This document shows, one piece after another, positions 19,501 through 27,296 of a stretch of 64,000 bases of DNA. A model generated the notes under the pieces. That model saw only the letters and a list, made by a program, of their open reading frames with translations, had not been told where the DNA came from and did not search any database. This DNA comes from CAZNPU01 sp964575335. Lineage in GTDB: Bacteria; Planctomycetota; Phycisphaerae; Phycisphaerales; SM1A02. The DNA lies in the NCBI GenBank assembly GCA_964575335.1, contig CAZNPU010000004.1:62001-126000 (forward strand), in the 5' to 3' direction. The translations under genes were made by a program, and so were the position numbers. The stretch's first letter is position 1. Every line of letters begins with the position of its first letter.

Positions 19501-20788
19501 AGTATCTTCCCTGCCCACTGATCGCTTTCTGCTGCGCGAAGGCGCCGACCTGCGCCTGATCGACGCAAAAACGCTGGAGCCTCTCTGGCACATCACGCTG
19601 AAAGATGATCTTCCCGAAATTCTGCGATTTGATCGTCGAAACATCCTGCTGTGGTATTCGACTGACGCGATGAATCCGCACGCTGTGATGCTCAACGCAG
19701 AGGATGGAACGGTGCGCTGGTCAACGCCGCGCCTGAGTCAGTTACTGAGCAATCCGGTGGCTGATCTTGTACATGCCCAGCGCGTCCGAGAGCAGATGCC
19801 CACCGGCGAGCCGTTTGATCCCCTGCAGACGCTGCCGGTAGTTACGGATCAATCACTGATTCTGATTCAGCGCAGCGGCGGCGTGATCGCATTTGATCTG
19901 ACCGACGGTCAGACCGTGCAATGGTCCAGGCCGAAAACGCTTGAGCAGGTGCATCTGGTTGCGCATCACGAGGCGGCTCTGGTGCTGGCGGGAATGGCGC
20001 ACGATGCTGGCGGTTCAGCCGGCAGTACGAAACGCCCCTGGCTCATGCCAGCAATCCTTGTGCTCGATCCGCGCACTGGTGAGCCGGTGTTTGGTCAAAA
20101 CGGCATGTTCAAGCCGGCCAGCCTCACCGGCGTGAAATGGCTTCAGGTTGGGCCGCTTGGACAATTGATCTACGCCACGAGCGAATCGATTGATGCGATT
20201 GATCTTTATGCCGGGCGGCGCATGTGGAGCAACTCCAATCACAGTTCGATCGACTCGCTTCGATCATGGTGGGTCGGCGAACATGTTGTGATTGAAGATC
20301 ATCGCGGCCGGCTGCGCAACGTGAACGTGCGGGACGGTCTCATTTCAGAACCGTTCCAGACGCCTGTCCGCGGTGAATGGGATGTGCTGGAACTGCGGCA
20401 TGTCATCGCATCGGGCAATCGTCTCATCGCGCGGTATCGACAGCGGATATTGATCTACGAGCCGGATTCGGGCCTCATTACCGGGGCCGATGCAATCAGC
20501 GATGAGCGCGATTATCTCTGGTTGTTACCCGCACAGGATCGCATGGTGCTGATCAATTACCGTGCCGAGCAGGTATTGCTCGCCGATCAGCCCATCCGCC
20601 GCACACGCTACCACTATCGCATCCATCTTTTGTCCGACAACGGCAAGGCAATGGCCAATCCCGTTGAACTGCCGCCGCTCTCGGAACGAGTGCTGCACGC
20701 AGGTGTGGTGGACGAATGGCTGCTGCTGTCGACGCGCGCAGACACGATCGCAATCCCGGTGCCGCGTTCACAGCAATCATCGAAATGA
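16520..20788 (+). CDS. Secreted PQQ/BamB-type beta-propeller protein with helical N-terminal region
   Basis: 1422 residues. The ATG at 16520 has AGGAG 7 bases upstream and opens a signal peptide, MLRTIGPVAIVLLVITLCTSPSDAQ. Residues 30-230 are helical and TPR-like (WELFRQARDQAKDNPGEAVRLYQELLDEFP). Then come PQQ/WD-type blades with repeated GxxxWS and TGxxxW signatures, for example INRITGHTVWSHDELG, LDAATGSLRWSVQFG and LDLHSGDLRWMQYI. A central helical region with TPR-like segments follows, and a second propeller (EDGTVRWSTPRLSQLL, LYAGRRMWSNSN). BamB-like propellers act as protein-protein platforms in the periplasm. It stands upstream of the VWA-ExbB-ExbD-ExbD-TPR run on the same strand; a link is inferred from position only. 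Confidence 0.82.
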   Translation: MLRTIGPVAIVLLVITLCTSPSDAQRDNPVYVDDSPQAWELFRQARDQAKDNPGEAVRLYQELLDEFPMKLIPVSEAASDHFRAVRLCVIDALRADPSLLERYRQIQSPQAQQMLDASKIEAVAMSYVLTEPGLEALLRLAQRDLESAKFHAARYWLDEALRHPDLAGRRAVHAWYMQGVAAYYLRQTQTLEASIGALSQLGHEGEAFLRQLNVLAATDDYPDIAHGISTLDVVNAVDLEDLVPQAIWSVPLEESLLHRRFAGRASDHTTEAVMRQRLLEADLTTTVPTVAGSVVLVNQGQSILAINRITGHTVWSHDELGYSGRIDRDGNDPLDLNVVATDGDAVVTITGHASGNGRSDGRVLCLDAATGSLRWSVQFGNLLETAAGENFFPHGAPIVADGMVFVAGRKLSQSLTSTFIVALDLHSGDLRWMQYITSSGGLRVASRPFDTLIYDAGSLYIASAVGATARLEATTGEVRWLRRFGVPINVLLADQTRRPWEMACPAVTPRGLVVVQPDQRRVALLDLETGDVLESHQASSSIDWNTPRYLLAANDMVFGIGSEVRAFHIDNLAEPLWRLPAPEQRLRDGDFAPRSSRIEMRGRVQLADDALIVPTNQGVLIVDQKSGDIRQKLELDSIGNPLATDAQLLVSSGDRLDAYMSFNRAEAMLRDRMAAAPTDPEPALSLLRLGMRVRDLSLALESADLALQAIHRRSAANPSDTKTARFRDDLFDLLLELAASKIAVTVQDGEALYAMIGTVAADARQRVAHLLAYGDWLTNHSLEKAVESYQAILSDPALALSWQQEGELNRPAADWAIRRLAQLIRTRGEHVYAPQADYARFRLRQLLNDSNVSPDQLIALAEEFPFAEASIEAVLQGASRMAAQGRHREALTALLSVYQRAPNANNAARLLGQFIAHCEDLGWTTQARDALEHIVNVYGDVRVISRTGEKSASQWLAELNTVSPSPTLARPVLGLPGTEAQTLSGSVVAAHEFAVSSLPTDRFLLREGADLRLIDAKTLEPLWHITLKDDLPEILRFDRRNILLWYSTDAMNPHAVMLNAEDGTVRWSTPRLSQLLSNPVADLVHAQRVREQMPTGEPFDPLQTLPVVTDQSLILIQRSGGVIAFDLTDGQTVQWSRPKTLEQVHLVAHHEAALVLAGMAHDAGGSAGSTKRPWLMPAILVLDPRTGEPVFGQNGMFKPASLTGVKWLQVGPLGQLIYATSESIDAIDLYAGRRMWSNSNHSSIDSLRSWWVGEHVVIEDHRGRLRNVNVRDGLISEPFQTPVRGEWDVLELRHVIASGNRLIARYRQRILIYEPDSGLITGADAISDERDYLWLLPAQDRMVLINYRAEQVLLADQPIRRTRYHYRIHLLSDNGKAMANPVELPPLSERVLHAGVVDEWLLLSTRADTIAIPVPRSQQSSK

Positions 20789-21056
20789 AGTAAGGAGCAA
20801 CGCCCTGCACGACACGACGCCAGCATGTCTACGCCTGTACTCGCCTGGTGCGTTCGCATTCTGTCCGCCTGCTGGAAGCTGCGGAGTGCGCAACGCGCTG
20901 ATTTCTCCGCATGGTGCGACGACATTGCGAATTTCGCCTGATTGCGTGCTTCCTGCCGGGCCCTAGCGTGGCTCCACATGGATTGGCGTTACCGTTTCGC
21001 TTCAACTCCCCCAGCATCAGCCGGAGTTTCAACGATCATGGTGTATCCTGTTCACA

Positions 21057-22124
21057 ATGCGTGAAGTTCCGGAACCTTCAACATTTCCCGGTACGGCTGC
21101 TGATGAGCAGCGCACCATTTCGCTTGATCACATGGCGCAGGAATTGGCGGCATTGGGCGCTGAAACGCCTACCGAGCGTCAGGTTAAGCGCATTGCCCCC
21201 TGGCTCGTTTCGCTGCTTATTCACGCTGGTGTGGCGATGCTGGCTGTTTTCATTACCTGGACGGTCAGCCGGCCTGCAAAGGACGACTCGGTATTGATCG
21301 TGGCGGATTTCAATGCGCTGACGTATGAGCCGATTGCGCCGCTGGCCGGTGATGAGCCGCCGCCGGCAGTGCAACAGACATTCGATGACCGCGCTCCGGT
21401 CCAGCCGCTGGAGGAGTTTCTGCGTGATCGGCTGGCGGAATCGAAAGCCAATCCCCTGGATTTGTTTGCGGGTTCTGCGCACATGGGCGCCGAGGACGCC
21501 TCAGCAGCGCTCGCACAGTTCGCGCCGCAGGCATCGCATGAGGGCGTGCGGTTTGCAGGCGTCGCCAGTTCCAACGCCCGCGACATCGTGTACGTGATCG
21601 ACGCGTCGGGCTCGATGGTGGCGTGGCTGAAGTTTGTCATTGAGGAACTGGAGCGATCGCTCGAAGGGCTTGTGCCGCAGCAGCGCTTTGCCGTGATCTT
21701 CTTTCAGCGCAACGATGCGATCGAATCGCCGCCGCGCGGCCGGTTCATCCGCGCCACGCCGCAGGAAAAAGCCCGCGTTTTGCAGTGGATTGACCGCACC
21801 ATTGTCCCGGCCGGCCGATCGAATCCGCTTCAGGCGCTGCGCAGAGCGATCGCGCTTGAGCCTGACGTCATCTTCGTGCTCAGCACCAACGTCACCGGCT
21901 CGGGCGAGTTTGAGATCGATCAGCGTGAGTTGCTGGCCACGTTGGACGCGCTCAATCCCCTTGATGCTCGCACCGGCCGCCGGCCCGTGCAGATCAACTG
22001 CATTCAGTTCCTCCAGCACGATCCGCTGGGTACGTTGCGGGAAATCGCCCGACAGCACGGCGGGGAAAACGGCTATCGTTTTCTGTCCGAAACGGATTTG
22101 AACCTTGCGCCACCCTCGCCTTAA
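21057..22124 (+). CDS. VWA-domain protein with TonB-like N-terminal membrane helix
   Basis: 355 residues. One membrane helix lies at about residues 48-70: RIAPWLVSLLIHAGVAMLAV. The P-W and the S52-x3-H56 spacing copy the N-terminal helix of TonB, where S16 and H20 contact ExbB/ExbD. The von Willebrand A domain starts near residue 175 with VYVIDASGSMVAW (MIDAS residues D182, S184, S186); the usual TDG strand is replaced by LSTNVTGSG, so the metal site is partly degenerate. A Pro-rich linker lies between helix and domain. The exbB gene begins 365 bases downstream and two exbD genes follow, so an energised, TonB-like role for the VWA arm is inferred. Confidence 0.8.
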   Translation: MREVPEPSTFPGTAADEQRTISLDHMAQELAALGAETPTERQVKRIAPWLVSLLIHAGVAMLAVFITWTVSRPAKDDSVLIVADFNALTYEPIAPLAGDEPPPAVQQTFDDRAPVQPLEEFLRDRLAESKANPLDLFAGSAHMGAEDASAALAQFAPQASHEGVRFAGVASSNARDIVYVIDASGSMVAWLKFVIEELERSLEGLVPQQRFAVIFFQRNDAIESPPRGRFIRATPQEKARVLQWIDRTIVPAGRSNPLQALRRAIALEPDVIFVLSTNVTGSGEFEIDQRELLATLDALNPLDARTGRRPVQINCIQFLQHDPLGTLREIARQHGGENGYRFLSETDLNLAPPSP

Positions 22125-22489
22125 TGACGATGATCGTCCGTCAAACGTCAACCGAACCATCATCATATTGTGACACTGCCTTGTTCCCGAACATGCATGC
22201 ACGAATTCAAACGAAGCGGCTGGCAATCACCCCGCGAAAAGGCACGGAGGGAGTTGAACGCTCCTGGCGCAAATGTCGGATTGCAGGTTGTAATGTTCAG
22301 AAGCGCGGTGCACGCCTCAGACCTCGAATCTCAAATTTCAAATTTGAGATTTCAAATTTCCAGTCTCAGACCGCAGAGTTCGACTTGGAAAGAAAGTTCA
22401 GCTTGTGGTTTTTCGCTTTCATCCATCGGGCTTCAGTTGTTGCTTGATGCTTTTTGCCTTGATCATCAACCCCGGTGCAGGGAATGCTT
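22125..22489. other. AT-rich spacer with long palindrome upstream of exbB
   Basis: No ORF is supported. The stretch is more AT-rich than its surroundings in the centre and contains the perfect palindrome described separately at 22328-22350. It probably holds the promoter of the exbB-exbD-exbD-TPR unit. Confidence 0.4.
22328..22350. repeat. Perfect 11+1+11 inverted repeat upstream of exbB
   Basis: ATCTCAAATTT, one C, then AAATTTGAGAT: every base of the two arms pairs. A third copy of the core, TTCAAATTTC, follows directly (22351-22360). It lies 140 bases before the exbB start. Operator, promoter element or member of a dispersed short-repeat family are all possible. Confidence 0.6.
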
Positions 22490-23374
22490 ATGAGCGCAAT
22501 GAAACAGTGGATATTGATTGCAGGCGCGCTGCTGGTTGTTCTTGCATTTGACGGCTTTGGAAGCGCATCGCAGACCGCGATGGCACAGGCGGTTGAGCAT
22601 GCAGCCGCTGAAGATGCCGCCAACGTGCGCAGCGTTGCGCCGGAAAGCTTCGCCAGTGCGTTTTTCTTTTCACGTATCCCGCAGGCCAACGGCGAAAAGT
22701 CGCTGGACATTTTCGGCACCATGCTGCTGTGGCTTTTGCTGCTGCTGTCGATGCTGTCGGTCGGACTGATCGGCATGATGGCGCTGATACATCAGCGCAA
22801 GGCATATCTGCCCGCTGGCGTTGTCGAGGAAGTCAAGCAGTACATGAACACAGGCCGCTTCCGCGAGGCGCTTGAGCTGACCGGCGCGGATTCCAGCTTC
22901 TTCAGCCGCGTGCTACACGTGGCGCTGCGGGAAGCAGGGCACGGCTATTCAGCGGTCATTCGAGGTCTGGAGCAGGCATCGGATGAACTCACCACCCATC
23001 GCCTGCGGCACCTGGAATATCTGAACATTCTCGCGCAGGTCAGCCCCATGATCGGGCTGTTCGGCACGGTGTGGGGCATGATTCTTGCCTTCCGCTCCAT
23101 CGTAATGGCAGGCGGCAACCCCGATCCGGTCATGCTCGCCGGCGGCATCGGCACCGCGCTCACCACCACCTTCTGGGGGCTTATCATCGCCATCCCCGCG
23201 CTGGCAGCCTACGCCATCATCCGCAACCGCATCGATCAGTTCTCCACCGAAGCCACACGCGCTGCGGAAGAACTGGTCAACGAATTTCGCCCCAAACCCG
23301 GAGGTGCATCAGCAGCATCGCCCAAGCCCGCAGCAGGCGCCAGCGAGATACGGACCGCTGCGCGCTCGATGTGA
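22490..23374 (+). CDS. exbB: MotA/TolQ/ExbB proton channel family protein
   Basis: Inner-membrane subunit of the proton-motive-force-driven motors TolQR, ExbBD and MotAB. 294 residues from the ATG at 22490; an upstream GTG at 22475 is possible. An N-terminal signal-like helix (5-25) precedes the three core segments: FGTMLLWLLLLLSMLSVGLIGMMALI (about 75-100), VSPMIGLFGTVWGMILAF (184-201) and GIGTALTTTFWGLIIAIPALAAYAI (219-243). The pattern GLFGTVWGMI...GIGTAL is diagnostic. The extra N-terminal helix is common in planctomycete homologues. ExbD partners follow at 23439 and 23913. Whether it is ExbB or TolQ by function cannot be decided. Confidence 0.9.
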   Translation: MSAMKQWILIAGALLVVLAFDGFGSASQTAMAQAVEHAAAEDAANVRSVAPESFASAFFFSRIPQANGEKSLDIFGTMLLWLLLLLSMLSVGLIGMMALIHQRKAYLPAGVVEEVKQYMNTGRFREALELTGADSSFFSRVLHVALREAGHGYSAVIRGLEQASDELTTHRLRHLEYLNILAQVSPMIGLFGTVWGMILAFRSIVMAGGNPDPVMLAGGIGTALTTTFWGLIIAIPALAAYAIIRNRIDQFSTEATRAAEELVNEFRPKPGGASAASPKPAAGASEIRTAARSM

Positions 23375-23438
23375 ATGCGAATGCCTCATCAACCCACGTA
23401 CGGGATTTCTTCATTACGACGCACTCTCTCGCACAGCC

Positions 23439-23909
23439 ATGAGCCTCGTTCACAAGCACGGCAGCGCATCCATCCAGGGCAATCTCACGCCGATGATCGA
23501 CATGACGTTTCTGCTCATCGTCTTCTTCGTGCTGGTCTCTCGCATTGTGGATGTCGAGCGGGCTGAGATGAACCTGCCGCAGCCCAAAGCCGCCGCCACC
23601 GAGCGATTGGGCGATGAGCAGCGCGTGGTGATCAATGTATTGCCCGCCCAGGCTGGGGGGATTTCCGGCTACCGCGTGGGCAGCAAGGATTTTCCCGCTG
23701 GCGCAGAAGGTCTACGCGCAATGACCGAGCATCTGATCGGACTGTACCAGGCCAATCCGACTGTCAGCGTGAACGTGCGAGCTGACCGCGCCACGCATTA
23801 TGAATGGGTCGAACCGGTCCTGCAGGCAGTGTCAGACGCAAGCCGCAGCGTCTACGGCAGCTCCGGAGGTGCGGCGCGGGTCAATCTCGTGGTGGTGCAG
23901 GAGCGATAA
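23439..23909 (+). CDS. exbD: ExbD/TolR family biopolymer transport protein (first copy)
   Basis: 156 residues from the ATG at 23439. The single N-terminal helix carries the ExbD/TolR signature NLTPMIDMTFLLIVFFVLVSR; the Asp in MID is the proton-carrying residue in this family. The periplasmic domain follows (AEMNLPQPKAAAT and later VSVNVRADRATHYEWVEPVLQAV), with the usual ending in a strand-helix-strand unit. The start lies 64 bases after the exbB stop and the next exbD start only 3 bases after its own stop, so the genes are co-transcribed. Confidence 0.9.
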   Translation: MSLVHKHGSASIQGNLTPMIDMTFLLIVFFVLVSRIVDVERAEMNLPQPKAAATERLGDEQRVVINVLPAQAGGISGYRVGSKDFPAGAEGLRAMTEHLIGLYQANPTVSVNVRADRATHYEWVEPVLQAVSDASRSVYGSSGGAARVNLVVVQER

Positions 23910-23912
23910 GCG

Positions 23913-24494
23913 GTGTTCGGTGACGATATCAAGCCGGCAGCAACTTCAGGATCAACGCCGCCCGACGGCGCGGATCGTCGGCTGGTCATCGGCCGCGCCG
24001 GCGAAAAGATCATCGAGCACACGCGCGTGCGCCAGCGTCACGGCCGCAGCGCCCCGCGGCTTGCGCTGAACATGACGCCCATGATCGATGTGGTTTTTCT
24101 GCTGCTTATTTACTTTATGGTCGCGACAGATTTCCGCCTGGGCGAAGAGATTTATCGCATGGATCTGCCCAGCCGCGACGGCAGTGCGCAGCACGATCCC
24201 TTCTCGCTTGATGATGAACCGCTTCGCATTGTCGTTCGCTCAACCGGTCTTGCCGCCGACATGTACCGCCTGCACCTGGACGGCCCCTATCCGCAGCCGG
24301 CCACCTTCGATGATCTGTATGAGTTCCTTCACACGCATCAGGTTGGCGCGGGATTCAGCGGCGCGATGTTCGAGGCTGATCATCCGATCATCGTCCAGCC
24401 CACGCGCACTACGCGCTGGGAGCACGCCATGGAGGCATTCAACGCTGCGGCCCGCGCAGGCTACAGCAACGTAACATTCTCCAAGCCGCAGTAG
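23913..24494 (+). CDS. exbD: ExbD/TolR family protein (second copy)
   Basis: 193 residues from a GTG start 3 bases after the first exbD. The cytoplasmic N-terminus is unusually long, about 50 residues and rich in Arg/Gly. The helix is then LNMTPMIDVVFLLLIYFMVATDF, with the conserved Asp. The periplasmic part (YRMDLPSRDGSAQHD...IIVQPTRTTRWEHAMEAFNAA) keeps the ExbD layout. Two different ExbD proteins beside one ExbB is a recurrent planctomycete and myxobacterial arrangement; a heteromeric ExbD pair in the pore is inferred. Confidence 0.88.
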   Translation: MFGDDIKPAATSGSTPPDGADRRLVIGRAGEKIIEHTRVRQRHGRSAPRLALNMTPMIDVVFLLLIYFMVATDFRLGEEIYRMDLPSRDGSAQHDPFSLDDEPLRIVVRSTGLAADMYRLHLDGPYPQPATFDDLYEFLHTHQVGAGFSGAMFEADHPIIVQPTRTTRWEHAMEAFNAAARAGYSNVTFSKPQ

Positions 24495-24509
24495 GATTGG
24501 AATACAGTC

Positions 24510-27071
24510 GTGCGCATCACGTCAGTCACTCACAACATAGCACAATACGCAACGGCGCACCGCTTCATGCTCATTGCGCTGCTGACAGCCTGCCTGCTTG
24601 TTGGGATTGATGCAGGCAGCTGGGCGCTTGACGATTCGAACAATGCGCTTGAGCGTTATCGCATTGCGCTGCGCGATTCAAATCTGACTACAGCCGATCG
24701 CATTGAAGTGATCGAACAGATGCTCAATGCCCGGCGAACAATGATCGCGCAGGAGCCTGATGCTGCAGAACGCGTGACGCTGCTGGCGGATCAGGCTACG
24801 GATCTGTTCTTTGATCTGATGCCTGCAGACGGCGCGCATCTGACCGGGATTTTCGGCATCCTCTCGCGACAACAGGACAAACGGATCCGCAACGCAGCGC
24901 AGGAGATCTACGAATGCGCAACCCAGGCGGAGCGCATCGTAGCGCAGGCGATTCTTGATCTTGAATCTGCCCCCGATTTCATAAACAACCCTCAGTTACA
25001 GCACAAGCAGCGCACGCTGGCGGAGCGAGAGCGGGATCGGCGCATTCCGTTTCTGCGCGGCATAGGCGCGCTGTTCATCGCTGAATTCAATGCGACCGAC
25101 GCTGAGCGGCAACGACAGCACTACGAAACCGCTGTGCGCATGCTGCGAATGGTGGCGGAGGAGCTGGACGAACCCGTTGCACGCCTGGCACAGCTGTACG
25201 CAGGGCTTGCATTGGCGCGGCTGGGGCAGTTCGATGACGCTGAAGCCATCTTCACAACAATCGCGCGCGACCCTGCTGCCTCACCCACCGATATTTTCAT
25301 CGCGCGAATGGGCGGCGTGATCAATCGCACCATGCGCGGCGGCGCAACGTCGGGCTTGAACGCGCTGCAGTCCATCATCCCCCACTACATCGGCCGCGAG
25401 CACATCTTTCATCGCTTCATCATCGCCGATCATCAGTTTCTGCTTCGCAAGCAACTGGCGCAGCAATCCCAGGGCGAACAGCGCAATCGGCTGCTGACCG
25501 AAGCGTTCAATTCGTACACCGATCTGCTGTCAACCGATCTCGGCGTGCCGCGTGAAACGGTGCGGCAGATCGTCATGATGAAACTGACCGACGCTGCAGC
25601 GCTCAACGATCTTCCGGTTGATGAACTGCCTGCAATCGTATCGGTCGCGCGGGCCGAGGTGCTCTCGCATCAGCCCCACACCCGCGAGCAGGCCATTGTG
25701 CTGCTGGAGCGTGCGCTGGCTGCGGACGAGCTTGGCGAACTGGAGCAGGCGACAGCCTTGTTCGTGCTGGGACGGGCACTGTACGAGCATCGCCAGCTGC
25801 ACTTTGCTGCAAAGCGGTTCATCGAATTGGCGGAGCGCTATCCCGCAGACAGCAACGCTGAGCGGGCAATTGAAATGGGCGTGAGCATTGCAGCGGAACT
25901 GCATCGCAGCGATCCGACCGACGTTGAAGCTGCGATCGCCCTGCAGCAGGGCCTGCACATTCTGCTCAATCGCTATCCGAACCTTCCCACGATCGACCGT
26001 TGGCGCTATGCCGCTGGTCGCTTCGCCATGCAGCAGGGGCGATTCAGCGAAGCCATCGCGTTTTTTCAACAGGTCACGCCGGCCGCAGCCGAGTGGCTGG
26101 ACGCTCATTTCATGCAGGCAGCAGCAGCGCGTGGCAGCGCTCAGAAAGCGGCGCTGCTTGACGATGCACAGAAGCAGCAGGACCGATGGCGAGAGCTTCT
26201 TGCTGTCATCGACCGCGTTGAGCCGGTCCTTGCGCAGGGAGTAGCCAACATCACCGATGACCAGCGCCGCCGCTCCGTGCGTTATTACCTGGGCTTTCTC
26301 AAGGTCTTTCGCGCAGAAGCATTGATCGGCTTGTTACAGCATGTGCAGGCCTTGCGCGTGCTGGAAAATATCGAACAGGATCGCGATCTTGAAACCGAAG
26401 TGCTTGCTGAAGCGCTGAAGCTTCGCATTGCGTCGTATCAGGCGATGCGTCAGCCGGAGAAGGCCATTACGGAAATCAATCACTTTGCGCAAACCTCACC
26501 GGAACAGGTTGGCGCTGTGATCGGGCCGATGCTCGCATCGCTGCAGCGCGACATTGAAGCGCTGCTGGAGCAAGGCCGCGACGATCAGGCTGCAGTGCAG
26601 GGCCGACGCACGCTGCTCCCGGTGGCGAAGATACTCGAGCAATGGCTGCACTCACAGGCAGCAGATGACGCGGAACGCATGCACTTCGGCCGGCGCATCG
26701 CTGATGCGTACCGGCTGGGCGGTGAATGCGAGCAGGCGCTGGCGTGGTACAGCGCATTGCTGCAGGACATGCCGAACGCAGCAGAACTTCTGCTTGGACG
26801 AGCAGAGTGTCTGTTTGCGCTTGGCGGCCAACAACGGCTGGCCGACGCCATGGAGATTTACAAACGCCTTGCTGCAGCCGGTCCTGCCGTTGATCCCAAT
26901 CGCTACTGGCTCGCTCAGCTTCGCATGGTGCAGATTCTGGATCGCGTGAATCGCAATACAAACCAGATTGCCCCGCGCATCGAACGATTGCGCCAGCAGG
27001 ATGAACGCTTCGGAGGCGAGCGCTATCGCCGCGGCTTTGTCGAGCTCTTGCACAAATATCGTCAATCGTAA
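24510..27071 (+). CDS. Secreted TPR-repeat protein of the ExbBD cluster
   Basis: 853 residues starting at a GTG 15 bases after the second exbD. The N-terminal stretch RFMLIALLTACLLVGIDAGSWAL is a signal peptide or anchor. The remainder is almost entirely helical repeats with TPR spacing, for example PVARLAQLYAGLALARLGQFDDAEAIFTTIARDP, ATALFVLGRALYEHRQLHFAAKRFIELAERYP and GGECEQALAWYSALLQDMP. TPR proteins act as scaffolds; with a TolQR-like motor upstream, YbgF/CpoB-like coordination in the periplasm is a reasonable analogy but not shown. Last gene of the operon-like run. Confidence 0.8.
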   Translation: MRITSVTHNIAQYATAHRFMLIALLTACLLVGIDAGSWALDDSNNALERYRIALRDSNLTTADRIEVIEQMLNARRTMIAQEPDAAERVTLLADQATDLFFDLMPADGAHLTGIFGILSRQQDKRIRNAAQEIYECATQAERIVAQAILDLESAPDFINNPQLQHKQRTLAERERDRRIPFLRGIGALFIAEFNATDAERQRQHYETAVRMLRMVAEELDEPVARLAQLYAGLALARLGQFDDAEAIFTTIARDPAASPTDIFIARMGGVINRTMRGGATSGLNALQSIIPHYIGREHIFHRFIIADHQFLLRKQLAQQSQGEQRNRLLTEAFNSYTDLLSTDLGVPRETVRQIVMMKLTDAAALNDLPVDELPAIVSVARAEVLSHQPHTREQAIVLLERALAADELGELEQATALFVLGRALYEHRQLHFAAKRFIELAERYPADSNAERAIEMGVSIAAELHRSDPTDVEAAIALQQGLHILLNRYPNLPTIDRWRYAAGRFAMQQGRFSEAIAFFQQVTPAAAEWLDAHFMQAAAARGSAQKAALLDDAQKQQDRWRELLAVIDRVEPVLAQGVANITDDQRRRSVRYYLGFLKVFRAEALIGLLQHVQALRVLENIEQDRDLETEVLAEALKLRIASYQAMRQPEKAITEINHFAQTSPEQVGAVIGPMLASLQRDIEALLEQGRDDQAAVQGRRTLLPVAKILEQWLHSQAADDAERMHFGRRIADAYRLGGECEQALAWYSALLQDMPNAAELLLGRAECLFALGGQQRLADAMEIYKRLAAAGPAVDPNRYWLAQLRMVQILDRVNRNTNQIAPRIERLRQQDERFGGERYRRGFVELLHKYRQS

Positions 27072-27296
27072 CACCCGCGACGTTACGTCCGGCGTTATGC
27101 CTTCAGCAGAAAGACAATGATGCGCAGGTCATTGGCACTTCGCCTTGCGAAATGTCATTGCAGAAGCGCCGAAACGTTGTCTGAAGCTTCGCCTGTGCGC
27201 CTTTTGCAGCAACAAGCCGCCTGATTGAGGTTTTGATGTCCCTGCGCCTCCCGTATGATTTGATTCTTCATGAAGGCGCCGGAGTCAATGTGAAAG

